Source: Acidilobaceae archaeon (GTDB taxonomy: Archaea; Thermoproteota; Thermoprotei_A; Sulfolobales; Acidilobaceae). From it: a DNA stretch of 64,000 bases. Below are positions 51,790-63,248 of the stretch, in pieces. The DNA is taken from NCBI GenBank assembly GCA_027014125.1, contig JALWEI010000029.1:1-64000 (forward strand), given 5' to 3'. A program made the translations under genes and the position numbers. The notes below the pieces were generated by a model, which saw only the letters and a list, made by a program, of their open reading frames with translations, did no database searches and had not been told where the DNA came from. Position 1 is the stretch's first letter. The number at the start of each line of letters is the position of its first letter.

Positions 51790-53661
51790 GTGGAGTTCAA
51801 GCTAGCCAGGATAAACCTGAGTACCCAGAAGGTTACAGAGGAGAAGATAGACGAGAAGACGCTCAGAAGATTCATAGGGGGCAGGGGGCTAGGCGCTTAC
51901 CTTGCCCTAAAGGAGATACCCAAGGGGATAGACCCCTTCAGCCCCGAGAATAAGGTATACATACTAACCGGGCCCATAGTAGGCACCGCCGCCATAGAGA
52001 GCGGCAGGTACCACGTTGTCGCCAAGAGCCCGCTAACCGGCATACTGGGCGACGCTAACAGCGGAGGCCAGTTCGGCCCCTGGCTCAGGTTCGCTGGGTA
52101 CGACGGCCTAGTACTGGAGGGAGCCAGCGAGGAGCCCGTGTGGATTAGCATAGTGAATGGGGAGATCAAGTTCCACGACGCAAAGCACCTCTGGGGTAAG
52201 GGTGTGATACACACCGAGAAGGTCATAAGGGAGACCATGGGCGTCACCAAGGAGTCGCTCGGCAGCGTCCTCTCAGTCGGCCCGGCGGCGGAGAACAGGT
52301 CCAGGATAGCCGCTGTAATGAACGACAGGTACAGGGCCGCGGGGAGGTCTGGACTAGCCTCCGTGATAGCCTCTAAGGGCGTTAAGGCCATATGGGCCTA
52401 CGGGAATAGGAAGGTCCTCGACGAGCTCTACGATAAGAGGAAGTACATGGAGGAGGCTAAGAAGCTAATAAAGAAGATACTGGAGCACCCGATCAGCAAG
52501 AGCCTCAACGAGTTCGGCACAGCAGTGCTAGTCAACGTGATCAACGCCCACGGCGCGCTGCCGACAAAGAACTGGACCCGTGGCACCTTCGAGAAGGCCT
52601 TCAACATAAGCGGGGAGAGACTGGCCGAGGTCTACCTAAAGGCCAGGAAGGGGTGCTGGGGCTGTGCCATCCAGTGCTCCAGGGTCTCCGAGGTGGAGTC
52701 AGGCCCCTTCAAGACCCCGATCTCCGAGGGCCCAGAGTATGAGACGATATGGGCTAACGGCGCCGACACCATGATCGGGGACCTCGACGCCCTGATCAAG
52801 GCCAACTACCTCCTAAACGACATGGGCTTCGACACTATCAGCTTCGGCTCAACAGTGGCAACCCTCATGGAGATCTATGAGAGGGCCAAGAAGGGTGAGC
52901 TGCCGGAGGAGAAGGCCAAGGAGCTATTCGAGCTCCTAGGAGACGTGAACCCGGAGTGGGGCAACCCACACGCCCTCATACAGCTCATCTGGATGGCAGC
53001 CTACAGGAACAGGATAGGAGACCTGGTAGCCGAGGGAGCCAAGAGGCTTGCAGAGTACTTCGGTGTACCGGAGGCGGCTATACACGTTAGGGGCATGGAG
53101 ATGCCCGCCTATGATCCGAGGGGTATAAACAGCATGGCGCTGTCCTACGCCACAAGCAACAGGGGAGGCTGCCACCTGAGGGCTTACTCCGTGAGCTTCG
53201 ACGTGCTAGGTGTGCCGAAGAAGTTCGACCCGCTAGGCATAGACATGGAGAAGGTGCAGCTAGTCAAGATGCAGCAGGACTACTTCTCATTCATAGACTC
53301 GGTGATAGTCTGCAAGTTCAACACATTCGCCTCCGGCCCGGAGGACTATGTGGAGCTGATGAAGGCAGCAATGGGATGGGAGGACTTCACCGTGGAGGAG
53401 CTGCTGGAGACCGGCGAGAGGATCTACAACACGGAGAGGCTCTTCGCAGTGAGAGAGGGCATCAACTACAGGGACACCCTGCCGAAGAGGCTACTAGAGG
53501 AGCCGCTACCAGACGGACCGGCTAAGGGTAGAACCGCCAAGGAGGCCCTGGAGAAGTACCTGCCAGAGTACTACAAGCTGAGGGGCTGGGAGGACGGCAA
53601 GCCCCTGCCTGAGACGCTGAAGAGGCTGGGGCTGGAGGAGTTCCTCTACATAGTATCCTAG
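51790..53661 (+). CDS. aor: Tungsten aldehyde ferredoxin oxidoreductase (AOR family)
   Basis: 623 residues from GTG 51790, chosen for GAGGTGG at 51777-51783; TTG 51748 and GTG 51781 are also in frame. 4Fe-4S ligands: C289, C292 and C296 in KGCWGCAIQC plus C508 in VIVCKFNT. Tungsten-pterin loops include GGRGLGAYLAL and SGRYHVVAKSPLTG. These enzymes oxidise aldehydes to acids and reduce ferredoxin. A MoaD gene for pterin synthesis overlaps its end by 4 bp. Confidence 0.93.
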   Translation: MEFKLARINLSTQKVTEEKIDEKTLRRFIGGRGLGAYLALKEIPKGIDPFSPENKVYILTGPIVGTAAIESGRYHVVAKSPLTGILGDANSGGQFGPWLRFAGYDGLVLEGASEEPVWISIVNGEIKFHDAKHLWGKGVIHTEKVIRETMGVTKESLGSVLSVGPAAENRSRIAAVMNDRYRAAGRSGLASVIASKGVKAIWAYGNRKVLDELYDKRKYMEEAKKLIKKILEHPISKSLNEFGTAVLVNVINAHGALPTKNWTRGTFEKAFNISGERLAEVYLKARKGCWGCAIQCSRVSEVESGPFKTPISEGPEYETIWANGADTMIGDLDALIKANYLLNDMGFDTISFGSTVATLMEIYERAKKGELPEEKAKELFELLGDVNPEWGNPHALIQLIWMAAYRNRIGDLVAEGAKRLAEYFGVPEAAIHVRGMEMPAYDPRGINSMALSYATSNRGGCHLRAYSVSFDVLGVPKKFDPLGIDMEKVQLVKMQQDYFSFIDSVIVCKFNTFASGPEDYVELMKAAMGWEDFTVEELLETGERIYNTERLFAVREGINYRDTLPKRLLEEPLPDGPAKGRTAKEALEKYLPEYYKLRGWEDGKPLPETLKRLGLEEFLYIVS

Positions 53662-53942
53662 CCGCCGCCGACGGGTGGTATAATCACTATCTCGTCCCCG
53701 TTATTTACCCTCGTCTTCTCCCCCTCCAGGTACGCGACTTCCCTACCGTTTAGGAGTATCCTGTAGTCGCTGCTGAACCTCCCATCTTCCTCGAAGATCT
53801 CCTCTTTGAGGCCCTTGTACTTTGAGGCGAGCTCCTCCACTACCTCTCCCACCGTGGCTCCGTCCCTTACCTCTAGCTCGTGCTCTATGGATCCGGTTAT
53901 CCTATAGAGGATGCCTAGGGTCTTCACCTTCACCCTGGCCAT
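53658..53942 (-). CDS. moaD: MoaD/ThiS-family sulfur carrier
   Basis: 94 residues. β-grasp fold ending in the reactive Gly-Gly (IIPPVGGG), to be thiocarboxylated by a MoeB-like enzyme. It supplies sulfur for the pterin dithiolene of tungsten or molybdenum cofactor. Position beside the tungsten enzyme supports this. Confidence 0.85.
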   Translation of the reverse strand: MARVKVKTLGILYRITGSIEHELEVRDGATVGEVVEELASKYKGLKEEIFEEDGRFSSDYRILLNGREVAYLEGEKTRVNNGDEIVIIPPVGGG

Positions 53943-53975
53943 CCCGGGGTCCTCCAGAGCCCTCGTGGGTTTTGC

Positions 53976-54269
53976 TTAGAGTACGAAGAGGGCTCTGGGT
54001 GAGAAGAGTACCTGGTCGCCCTCATTAAGCTTAGTATGTAGGCCGTCTAGGAAGTCTATCCTCCTCCCGTTCACTGCTATCTCAACCGGGTACTTGAGCT
54101 TGTCGCCTTCGAGCACCATGTCCTTGAAGCCCTTGTGGACCTCCCTGTCTATGTACTCTATCGCATCCATTACCGTCGATCCCTCTGGCAGCTCAGCCTC
54201 GATCTGGAACTTGCCTATGGTCTTATAGAACTCCTGTATGAATACTAGCTTCACCCTCAATATTCTCAC
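53976..54269 (-). CDS. MoaD-like β-grasp protein without terminal Gly-Gly
   Basis: 97 residues from GTG 54269. β-grasp pattern like the downstream gene: strand, GSTVMDAIEYIDREVHKGF helix, KYPVEIAVNGRRIDFLDGLHTKLNEGDQVLFSP. The end reads PRALFVL instead of GG, so it cannot be activated as a sulfur carrier. Perhaps a structural or regulatory partner of the tungsten-cofactor pathway. Upstream of moaD by 33 bp. Confidence 0.7.
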   Translation of the reverse strand: MRILRVKLVFIQEFYKTIGKFQIEAELPEGSTVMDAIEYIDREVHKGFKDMVLEGDKLKYPVEIAVNGRRIDFLDGLHTKLNEGDQVLFSPRALFVL

Positions 54270-54311
54270 CTACGGTTATATACTCCTGACCTGGGAGGGG
54301 GTTAAAGCCGC

Positions 54312-58037
<3,726 letters not shown>

Positions 58038-58183
58038 CCCGTGGGATTGTGATATATCCTAGCCTATAGGACTGGCTGGACTCTATTTAATCAGTACATA
58101 TATATTGGGTAGTCTATATTATGTGAATATTTATTACCAACATATTACTCCAGGGCCCGCCACATATGCCATAGGTGGCAGTG
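58038..58183. promoter_or_regulatory. Divergent promoters of korA and peroxiredoxin
   Basis: Minus strand GATTAAATAG at 58083-58092 fits korA (start 58037). Plus strand GAATATTTATTA at 58125-58135 fits the peroxiredoxin (ATG 58184), with GGTGG at 58174-58178 as ribosome-binding site. Confidence 0.5.
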
Positions 58184-58660
58184 ATGGCCCTGAAGCCCGG
58201 CGATAAGGCCCCCGACTTCGAGCTCCCAGACCAAGACTTCAACAAAGTCAGCCTATCAAGCCTACTGGCCAAGGGGAAGCCTGTTGTACTCGTCTTCTTC
58301 CCCGCCGCCTTCAGCCCTGTGTGTACAACTGAGCTATGCACATTCAGGGATAAGATGGCCCAGCTGGAGAAGGCCAACGCTACCGTGGTCGGGATAAGCG
58401 TGGATAGCCCATGGTGCCTTAAGGAGTTTAAGGAGAGGAATAGGCTACAGTTCCCCCTGCTTAGCGACTATAATAGGGAGGTGATCAAGCTCTACGACAT
58501 AGTGCTACCCGAGGTGCTGGGGCTTAGGAACCTCGCGAAGAGGGCTGTTTACATAGTTAAGCCAGACGGAACCATCGGATGGGTATGGTACAGCGACGAT
58601 CCCAGGGTCGAGCCCGACTACGATGAGGTAATCAGGAAGGCCGCGGAGCTGGCCTCCTGA
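58184..58660 (+). CDS. Peroxiredoxin (Bcp/PRX family)
   Basis: 158 residues from ATG 58184. Thioredoxin fold with peroxidatic Cys47 in FSPVCTTE; Cys52 and Cys78 (SPWCLKEF) could resolve the sulfenic acid. It reduces hydroperoxides. The last 29 bp overlap the 3' end of the convergent IPK gene. Confidence 0.9.
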   Translation: MALKPGDKAPDFELPDQDFNKVSLSSLLAKGKPVVLVFFPAAFSPVCTTELCTFRDKMAQLEKANATVVGISVDSPWCLKEFKERNRLQFPLLSDYNREVIKLYDIVLPEVLGLRNLAKRAVYIVKPDGTIGWVWYSDDPRVEPDYDEVIRKAAELAS

Positions 58661-59378
58661 CAAGGGTACCCACGGGCTCCCCCCGCAACGCGGGGCCAAG
58701 GCCCTCGAGCCCCACTATCCTGACGGTGTCAACGCTCCCCGCTGCATGTAGTGCCGCTTCAAGCTTCTTCCTCATTCCACCGGTCACATCTATACCCTCG
58801 CTACCCCCTACAGGGTCCGCGAGGCCCTCCACCATGCTGAGTACCTTACCTCCGGGCCCAAGCACGCCGGGTACCCTGGTGACGTAGATGAGGCAGTCCG
58901 CACTGGCCCTAGTAGCAAGCCACGATGCCAGGTCGTCCCCGCTGACTATGACTGTCTTCCCGTGGATGGGGAGGGCGTCTCCATAGGTTACCGGTGCCAG
59001 GCCTTGGTTTAGATCCCTTAGCATCGGCTCCATGCCGCAGGGGAGGCTCATGCACATGGTGTGGGGCGGGTGCATTGTGGCAGGGATCCCGTGTCTCCTG
59101 AGTGTAGCAACCACCATTATGCCTAGCTTGAGCATGGCCTCCTGTATCTCGGGCGCATCAAGTGCCAGTAGCTTGCCTCCCCTCCTCTCCATGGCCTTCT
59201 TCGCTGCTGTGTGGCCGAAGCTACCCCCACCGTGGACCACTGCCAGCTTTCCTCCGGAGCTGTGGAATACCGCCAGTTCCGCTACCGCCCTCTCAAGGGC
59301 ATCCATGTTGATGGTGTATGGCTCCTCCTTCACCGTGATTAGGCTACCTCCCAGCTTGACAACCGCAGCCCTACACTT
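58632..59378 (-). CDS. ipk: Isopentenyl phosphate kinase, no canonical start codon
   Basis: GGGSFGH with catalytic His, VSGDDLASWLA, YVTRVPGVLGPGG and DVTGGMRKKLEAAL are IPK/amino-acid-kinase motifs; it makes isopentenyl diphosphate in the archaeal mevalonate route. The earliest usable canonical start, GTG 59333, would cut off the essential KLGGS motif, which is read in frame at 59357-59343. The frame opens at 59387 and has no ATG, GTG or TTG before KLGGS. A perfect GGAGGTGATC lies at 59395-59386; the codon at ideal distance is AAG 59378. Start shown is therefore a guess. Start overlaps the GHMP gene by 8 bp. Confidence 0.75.
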   Translation of the reverse strand, partial: KCRAAVVKLGGSLITVKEEPYTINMDALERAVAELAVFHSSGGKLAVVHGGGSFGHTAAKKAMERRGGKLLALDAPEIQEAMLKLGIMVVATLRRHGIPATMHPPHTMCMSLPCGMEPMLRDLNQGLAPVTYGDALPIHGKTVIVSGDDLASWLATRASADCLIYVTRVPGVLGPGGKVLSMVEGLADPVGGSEGIDVTGGMRKKLEAALHAAGSVDTVRIVGLEGLGPALRGEPVGTLVRRPAPRPS

Positions 59379-60147
59379 CGATGCAGATCACCTCCACGCT
59401 ACGTGGCATGCTCGGGGATGATATGCACCCGCTGGACTGGCCTGTGCCCCATACTGCTAGCATTATCCCCTCGTGTACTGGTGCTAGGTCCTCGAGGACC
59501 TTCACTAGGCTGGCTCCCTCGTTTAGCCTTAGTGAAGCCTCGAGGACGGTGACCCCCATCGTGTGTATTATCGCGCTGTAGACGTCTGGGCCTAGGCTCT
59601 CCTTCGCAACCCTGGGCTCCCCTAGGCTAGTGGCTCTCTGGACCTTTATCCCCACCTCGAGGCCCCTGGATATTGTGTAGTGCTCCTCGTCGTTCCTATA
59701 GACGACTAGGCCCCCCTCTGCTGCCGAGTACCTTAGGGCGTCTAGCACGTAGCCCCACTCGCCGATGTAGTGGGGGTCGCCGTACCTGGCTAGCTCGACT
59801 AGCTCCATTGAGGATAGTGATTCGCCGTAGTGCTTTGAGAGTGAGTGGAGTAGTGCGATGCTGGCGGAGGCGTATATCCCGGCCCTTGTTGCTACCCCCC
59901 TAGTGCCTTCTAGCTTGATGGAGGCGCATGCGCCTAGGCCCATACCTTGGAGTGTGGTCCTCCATAGCTCCCTTAGGCTCTCGTGGAGTGGGATCCCCTC
60001 CACGCTTATCTCCTGCCCCTCGCAGTCCTCTATGGATATGTGGTACGTGGCCGAGCCTGTCGGCGCGGCTAGGTATGGGTTCTCGCTGCCTGGTATGGGT
60101 ACCCCCAGTAGTATTGCTGGTGTTTTTACTGTGATCCTCCTCTCCAA
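59371..60147 (-). CDS. GHMP-kinase-like protein of the mevalonate cluster
   Basis: 258 residues. SATYHISIED, then GVATRAGIYASASIALLHSLSKHYG stands where GHMP kinases have the P-loop-like PxxxGLGSSAA; the Gly-Ser pattern is degenerate (GIYASAS). The place between MEMO and IPK is that of mevalonate kinase in many archaea, so it may be a diverged mevalonate or phosphomevalonate enzyme. Confidence in fold moderate, in substrate low. Confidence 0.6.
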   Translation of the reverse strand: MERRITVKTPAILLGVPIPGSENPYLAAPTGSATYHISIEDCEGQEISVEGIPLHESLRELWRTTLQGMGLGACASIKLEGTRGVATRAGIYASASIALLHSLSKHYGESLSSMELVELARYGDPHYIGEWGYVLDALRYSAAEGGLVVYRNDEEHYTISRGLEVGIKVQRATSLGEPRVAKESLGPDVYSAIIHTMGVTVLEASLRLNEGASLVKVLEDLAPVHEGIMLAVWGTGQSSGCISSPSMPRSVEVICIEV

Positions 60148-60150
60148 GGC

Positions 60151-61020
60151 TCATCTCCTGGGGAACTCTATTGCCGCGTATCCTACTACCCAGGATTTCT
60201 CTCCTGTGACGTCGCCCGAGGTAGCGTGCTTGAGTAGCCTGGGCCTCGCCCCGCCTAGCTTGGAGGCGAGCTCTGCTAGTGCAGCCGCTGGGCCCGGGCC
60301 GCACATGGTTATGTGCCTCTCCTCTATAACCCGGAATAGGCCCTCTGGGTCTAGGTTTAGGAGCCTCTCTATGGCTGCCATGTCCTTCTCCACCGTGATA
60401 TCGTGGGGCTCGTAGTGGTTGAAGTCGGTGCTGGCTAGGAATACTAGGTCCACCCCGTTCTCGGTGATGACCCTGTATAGGGCGTTGGCGAGGTCTCGTG
60501 AGGTGTCTGGGTTCTGGAGTCCTATCACTATGGGGACTATCCTGAGGTCCTCGCCGTAGAGGTACTGTAGGAATGGTACCTGGACCTCTACAGAGTGCTC
60601 GTATAGGTGTGCATCCTCGTCGAAGCCGAACATCCTAGTATACGATACCACTAGCTTGGCGACCTCGGAGTCCACCTCAACCTCGCCCAGGGGGGTCTCC
60701 CATACCCCCTCCTTATACACTGAGGCCATAAGGCCTAGCCCCGTATGGTTGGGCCCAGCTATGACCACAACCTCGGGCCTGCCCTCCCTAGACAGCCTGT
60801 AATATGAGTGGGCCGCCACTGGCCCGCTATACATGTAGCCAGCGTGGGGGACCACGTAGCCAACGCTAGCCCTGCCTTCCCCCACGCCCTCCGGGAGCCT
60901 CCCCGGGCCCAGGGGGTGGGTGAAGCTGTCCTCTATCGCCTTCACGAGCTCCCTCCTTGTTGCGGGGTAGAATGTGCCTGCATGGGCGGGCCTCCTACGC
61001 TTCAACCCCTCCACCCACAT
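60151..61020 (-). CDS. MEMO-family protein (AmmeMemoRadiSam protein B)
   Basis: 289 residues from ATG 61020. HAGTFYPA, VVPHAGYMYSGPVAAHSYY, AGPNHTGLG and STDFNHYEP with metal-binding His residues, plus HEERHITMCGPGPAAALAEL-like end, define MEMO. It resembles extradiol dioxygenases and keeps iron-binding His. Its gene lies beside mvk-ipk in many archaea. Role unknown. TATA box GGTATTTAGACG at 61039-61050 predicts a nearly leaderless transcript. Confidence 0.9.
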   Translation of the reverse strand: MWVEGLKRRRPAHAGTFYPATRRELVKAIEDSFTHPLGPGRLPEGVGEGRASVGYVVPHAGYMYSGPVAAHSYYRLSREGRPEVVVIAGPNHTGLGLMASVYKEGVWETPLGEVEVDSEVAKLVVSYTRMFGFDEDAHLYEHSVEVQVPFLQYLYGEDLRIVPIVIGLQNPDTSRDLANALYRVITENGVDLVFLASTDFNHYEPHDITVEKDMAAIERLLNLDPEGLFRVIEERHITMCGPGPAAALAELASKLGGARPRLLKHATSGDVTGEKSWVVGYAAIEFPRR

Positions 61021-61038
61021 ATATATGAGCCCGGGGCC

Positions 61039-61050
61039 CGTCTAAATACC
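61039..61050 (-). promoter_or_regulatory. TATA box for MEMO-GHMP-IPK operon
   Basis: GGTATTTAGACG on the minus strand, about 25 bp before the ATG at 61020. Confidence 0.4.
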
Positions 61051-61053
61051 CGT

Positions 61054-62550
61054 CTAGCGCTCCCTGCTGGGCTTGGCTAGAGACTCTATAATGGATAGTG
61101 CATCCCCTACCATATCCGCGAGTTCATCCCTATTGATTACGCCAGACTTGATCTCCACGTCCACGTCACCTTCACTAACCACAACCTGGGCCTCGTCATC
61201 CTTGCTCAGCCTACCGTGCATGAGCCTATTGCGGAGTTGCCTGATCCTCTCGAAACCGCCCAGCCTCTCGGGGTCTAGGCCTAGCTCCCTGCAATCCTCG
61301 TCGCTAACACTGCTGTCATGCCTCTTGCCTGCACACTCCCGGAGTATCTTGTCAGCCTGCATCCACGCCGTGTCTCCAACCTTGTAGGCTCCTTCGCCCG
61401 TGCTCGCTGCTAATACCCCTACTACTGCCAGCTCTCTCGCTGGCCCTAGAGCCCTATCCGGCATCCCGCTGCTGGCAAGCTTCCTTAGAGCCGCTATCAT
61501 TACATCCATATTCCTGGTTGCGTGCAGCTCCTGTATAATCCTGCTGGTTAGTGTTAATGCAGCGTCTGCTAGGGGGATCCACGCTGCATTTTCCCTGATA
61601 GCGTCTTCATCCCTTATCATCTCCTCGAAAGACGGCTGGGCTCTGGCCAGTGTTTTCCTGAGGGTGTAGATCTCGTGTGGCACCAGGGGTACTTGGCCAC
61701 TCCTCAGGGTCCAGAGGAGGTTTCCGGAGCCGTCTATGGCCTTCTTTAGATGCCCATATGTCCCCCTGTACCTTGGCCCTAGGCTCCTGCCTAGCCTTGC
61801 TATATCCTCTATGGGTAGGAGCCTCTCGTCTATCAGCTTCCACGCATTTATTCCCGATGCTATGGTGTTTACTAGCGAGGATGCCTCCGTCATGTCTATG
61901 AACTCGACTATAGTGTCCTGCGAGGGCCTCCCCATGACAGGGGCCATATAGATCCTGATGGGGATCTCGTAGACCGAGGCTATCATGGTGCTGGCTAGGA
62001 GCGACCCTGACACTAGCGGGTTTGTGCCGTGGGTTAGGTCTACGATAATACTATAATCCTCTATGGCTAACCGCCTCATTGCCAGGTATATCTTATTCAC
62101 GAGCGAGTTGAACGTACCCCTACTCTCCCTGCTCTCCCCATACTCTACAAGGACCTTGCCCTCCCCCCTGTCTAGGCGTAGCGGGCCCGCAACCCCAGGG
62201 TGAGGCGTGGTGATGCACTCTATCCCTTGCTCTAGGAGCTCGTGCACAGAGCTGTCTACTATTGTAATATCCCTCTCTCCACGAGGAGTCCTCTTGACGA
62301 GCCTGAGGCCCCTATATCCGGATTTAGCCTCCACTAGCAGCTTATAGTTCCCGCAGTGACCATCCTCGAACAGCGTCTCCGGTACTACAGCAATTAGCTT
62401 GTCGATATCCCCATTGTATAGGATTCTGAGCGCCGCTGCTCCTAGGAAGCTTGTGCTCTTAGCTTCGCCTAGCCTGTACGTGACTAGTTCGTAGCCAGAT
62501 ACATCCCCACCCAACCATATTAGGGCCTTCTTCCTAGGCATTCCGGCCAC
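61054..62550 (-). CDS. csx1: Csx1-family CARF-HEPN ribonuclease
   Basis: 498 residues. CARF domain: IIVDLTHGTNPLVSGSLLAS is the D-x-T-H-G-x-N ring-nucleotide-binding loop of Csx1/Csm6. HEPN domain at the end: RQLRNRLMHG with R440 and H445 (R-x4-H), the RNase active site. In type III CRISPR systems the CARF part binds cyclic oligoadenylate and the HEPN part then cuts RNA. No Cas10, repeats or cas genes are in the window, so it acts in trans or independently. 41 bp after the 62591-63058 gene. Confidence 0.85.
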   Translation of the reverse strand: MAGMPRKKALIWLGGDVSGYELVTYRLGEAKSTSFLGAAALRILYNGDIDKLIAVVPETLFEDGHCGNYKLLVEAKSGYRGLRLVKRTPRGERDITIVDSSVHELLEQGIECITTPHPGVAGPLRLDRGEGKVLVEYGESRESRGTFNSLVNKIYLAMRRLAIEDYSIIVDLTHGTNPLVSGSLLASTMIASVYEIPIRIYMAPVMGRPSQDTIVEFIDMTEASSLVNTIASGINAWKLIDERLLPIEDIARLGRSLGPRYRGTYGHLKKAIDGSGNLLWTLRSGQVPLVPHEIYTLRKTLARAQPSFEEMIRDEDAIRENAAWIPLADAALTLTSRIIQELHATRNMDVMIAALRKLASSGMPDRALGPARELAVVGVLAASTGEGAYKVGDTAWMQADKILRECAGKRHDSSVSDEDCRELGLDPERLGGFERIRQLRNRLMHGRLSKDDEAQVVVSEGDVDVEIKSGVINRDELADMVGDALSIIESLAKPSRER

Positions 62551-62590
62551 ATCGTTGTTAGGCGATTATCACCATTCTCGTATTAAGGCA

Positions 62591-63058
62591 TTAGCCTGGC
62601 TGGGGGGCCCGGGCGAAGACTCTGGAGAGTATATAGTCTACGACCCTGGCATCTATCTTATTCGCTGTGGCCCATTCTAGGTACTCCTCCTGGCTCATGC
62701 CTCTGGAGTGTATCATATCTAGGCTACTGTGGAGGTCTACCAGCACCACTGCGTCTTCGCCGTAGAGGCACTTGACCACGGATTTTAGGATCTCGGGGCT
62801 GCGCCCCCGCCGGGCCCGGTTCAGCCCCCAGTCGTGGCGTAGCGCCTGGGAGTACCTTAGGCCTGCTAGTACGGTCTCTGCCATGGTTCTTACTCTTTGA
62901 TCGCTGCATCCCGCTAGCTTCGATATCAGTCCTCGGGGCAGCGCTTGTGGGTTGTCTATTATCCTGTCTATCATGGGTATGATCGTTGGGTCTATGCTTA
63001 GCCCTAGAAGCCTTGCTAGAGTGTAGGAGTGCCTGGCGTGTGTCCTCCTGTCTGGCAA
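62591..63058 (-). CDS. His-rich conserved archaeal protein upstream of csx1
   Basis: 155 residues from TTG 63058. Starts DRRTHARHSYTLARLLGLSIDPTIIPMIDRIIDNPQ, then LRHDWG and VLVDLHSSLDMI; these His motifs recur in an archaeal conserved family of unknown function that I recall only loosely. His and Asp residues could bind metal, e.g. as an HD-like enzyme. Likely cotranscribed with csx1, so it could belong to its signalling pathway (inference). TATA CCTATAAACC at 63096-63105. Confidence 0.55.
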   Translation of the reverse strand: MPDRRTHARHSYTLARLLGLSIDPTIIPMIDRIIDNPQALPRGLISKLAGCSDQRVRTMAETVLAGLRYSQALRHDWGLNRARRGRSPEILKSVVKCLYGEDAVVLVDLHSSLDMIHSRGMSQEEYLEWATANKIDARVVDYILSRVFARAPQPG

Positions 63059-63095
63059 CTGCGCCCCCTACCCGGGTGGGCCATGTATACCGGGG

Positions 63096-63105
63096 GGTTT
63101 ATAGG
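63096..63105 (-). promoter_or_regulatory. TATA box for the csx1 operon
   Basis: CCTATAAACC on the minus strand, about 38-47 bp before TTG 63058. Confidence 0.5.
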
Positions 63106-63150
63106 GGGTCCGCCCGGGCCCTCCTCTAGGGGTCGGGGGGAGCGTGCTGC

Positions 63151-63200
63151 CTACATATTATAATATATGTATATGTATCAAAAGTGTCTAGCATAAATAG
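63151..63200 (+). promoter_or_regulatory. AT-rich promoter before the GltD-like gene
   Basis: 63151-63180 is almost pure A/T; GCATAAATAG (63191-63200) is the best-placed TATA, giving a leader of about 27 bases to TTG 63249. Confidence 0.45.
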
Positions 63201-63248
63201 CAGGCCCCGTAGTCCCAGACCGTGAAGGGCAGGCTGGGGTGCTAGGGG

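Noticed and set aside
63151-63180. Replication origin-like AT tract
   Set aside because: It is only about 30 bp long, has no repeated ORB/miniORB-type elements and no cdc6/orc gene nearby; promoter function is enough.
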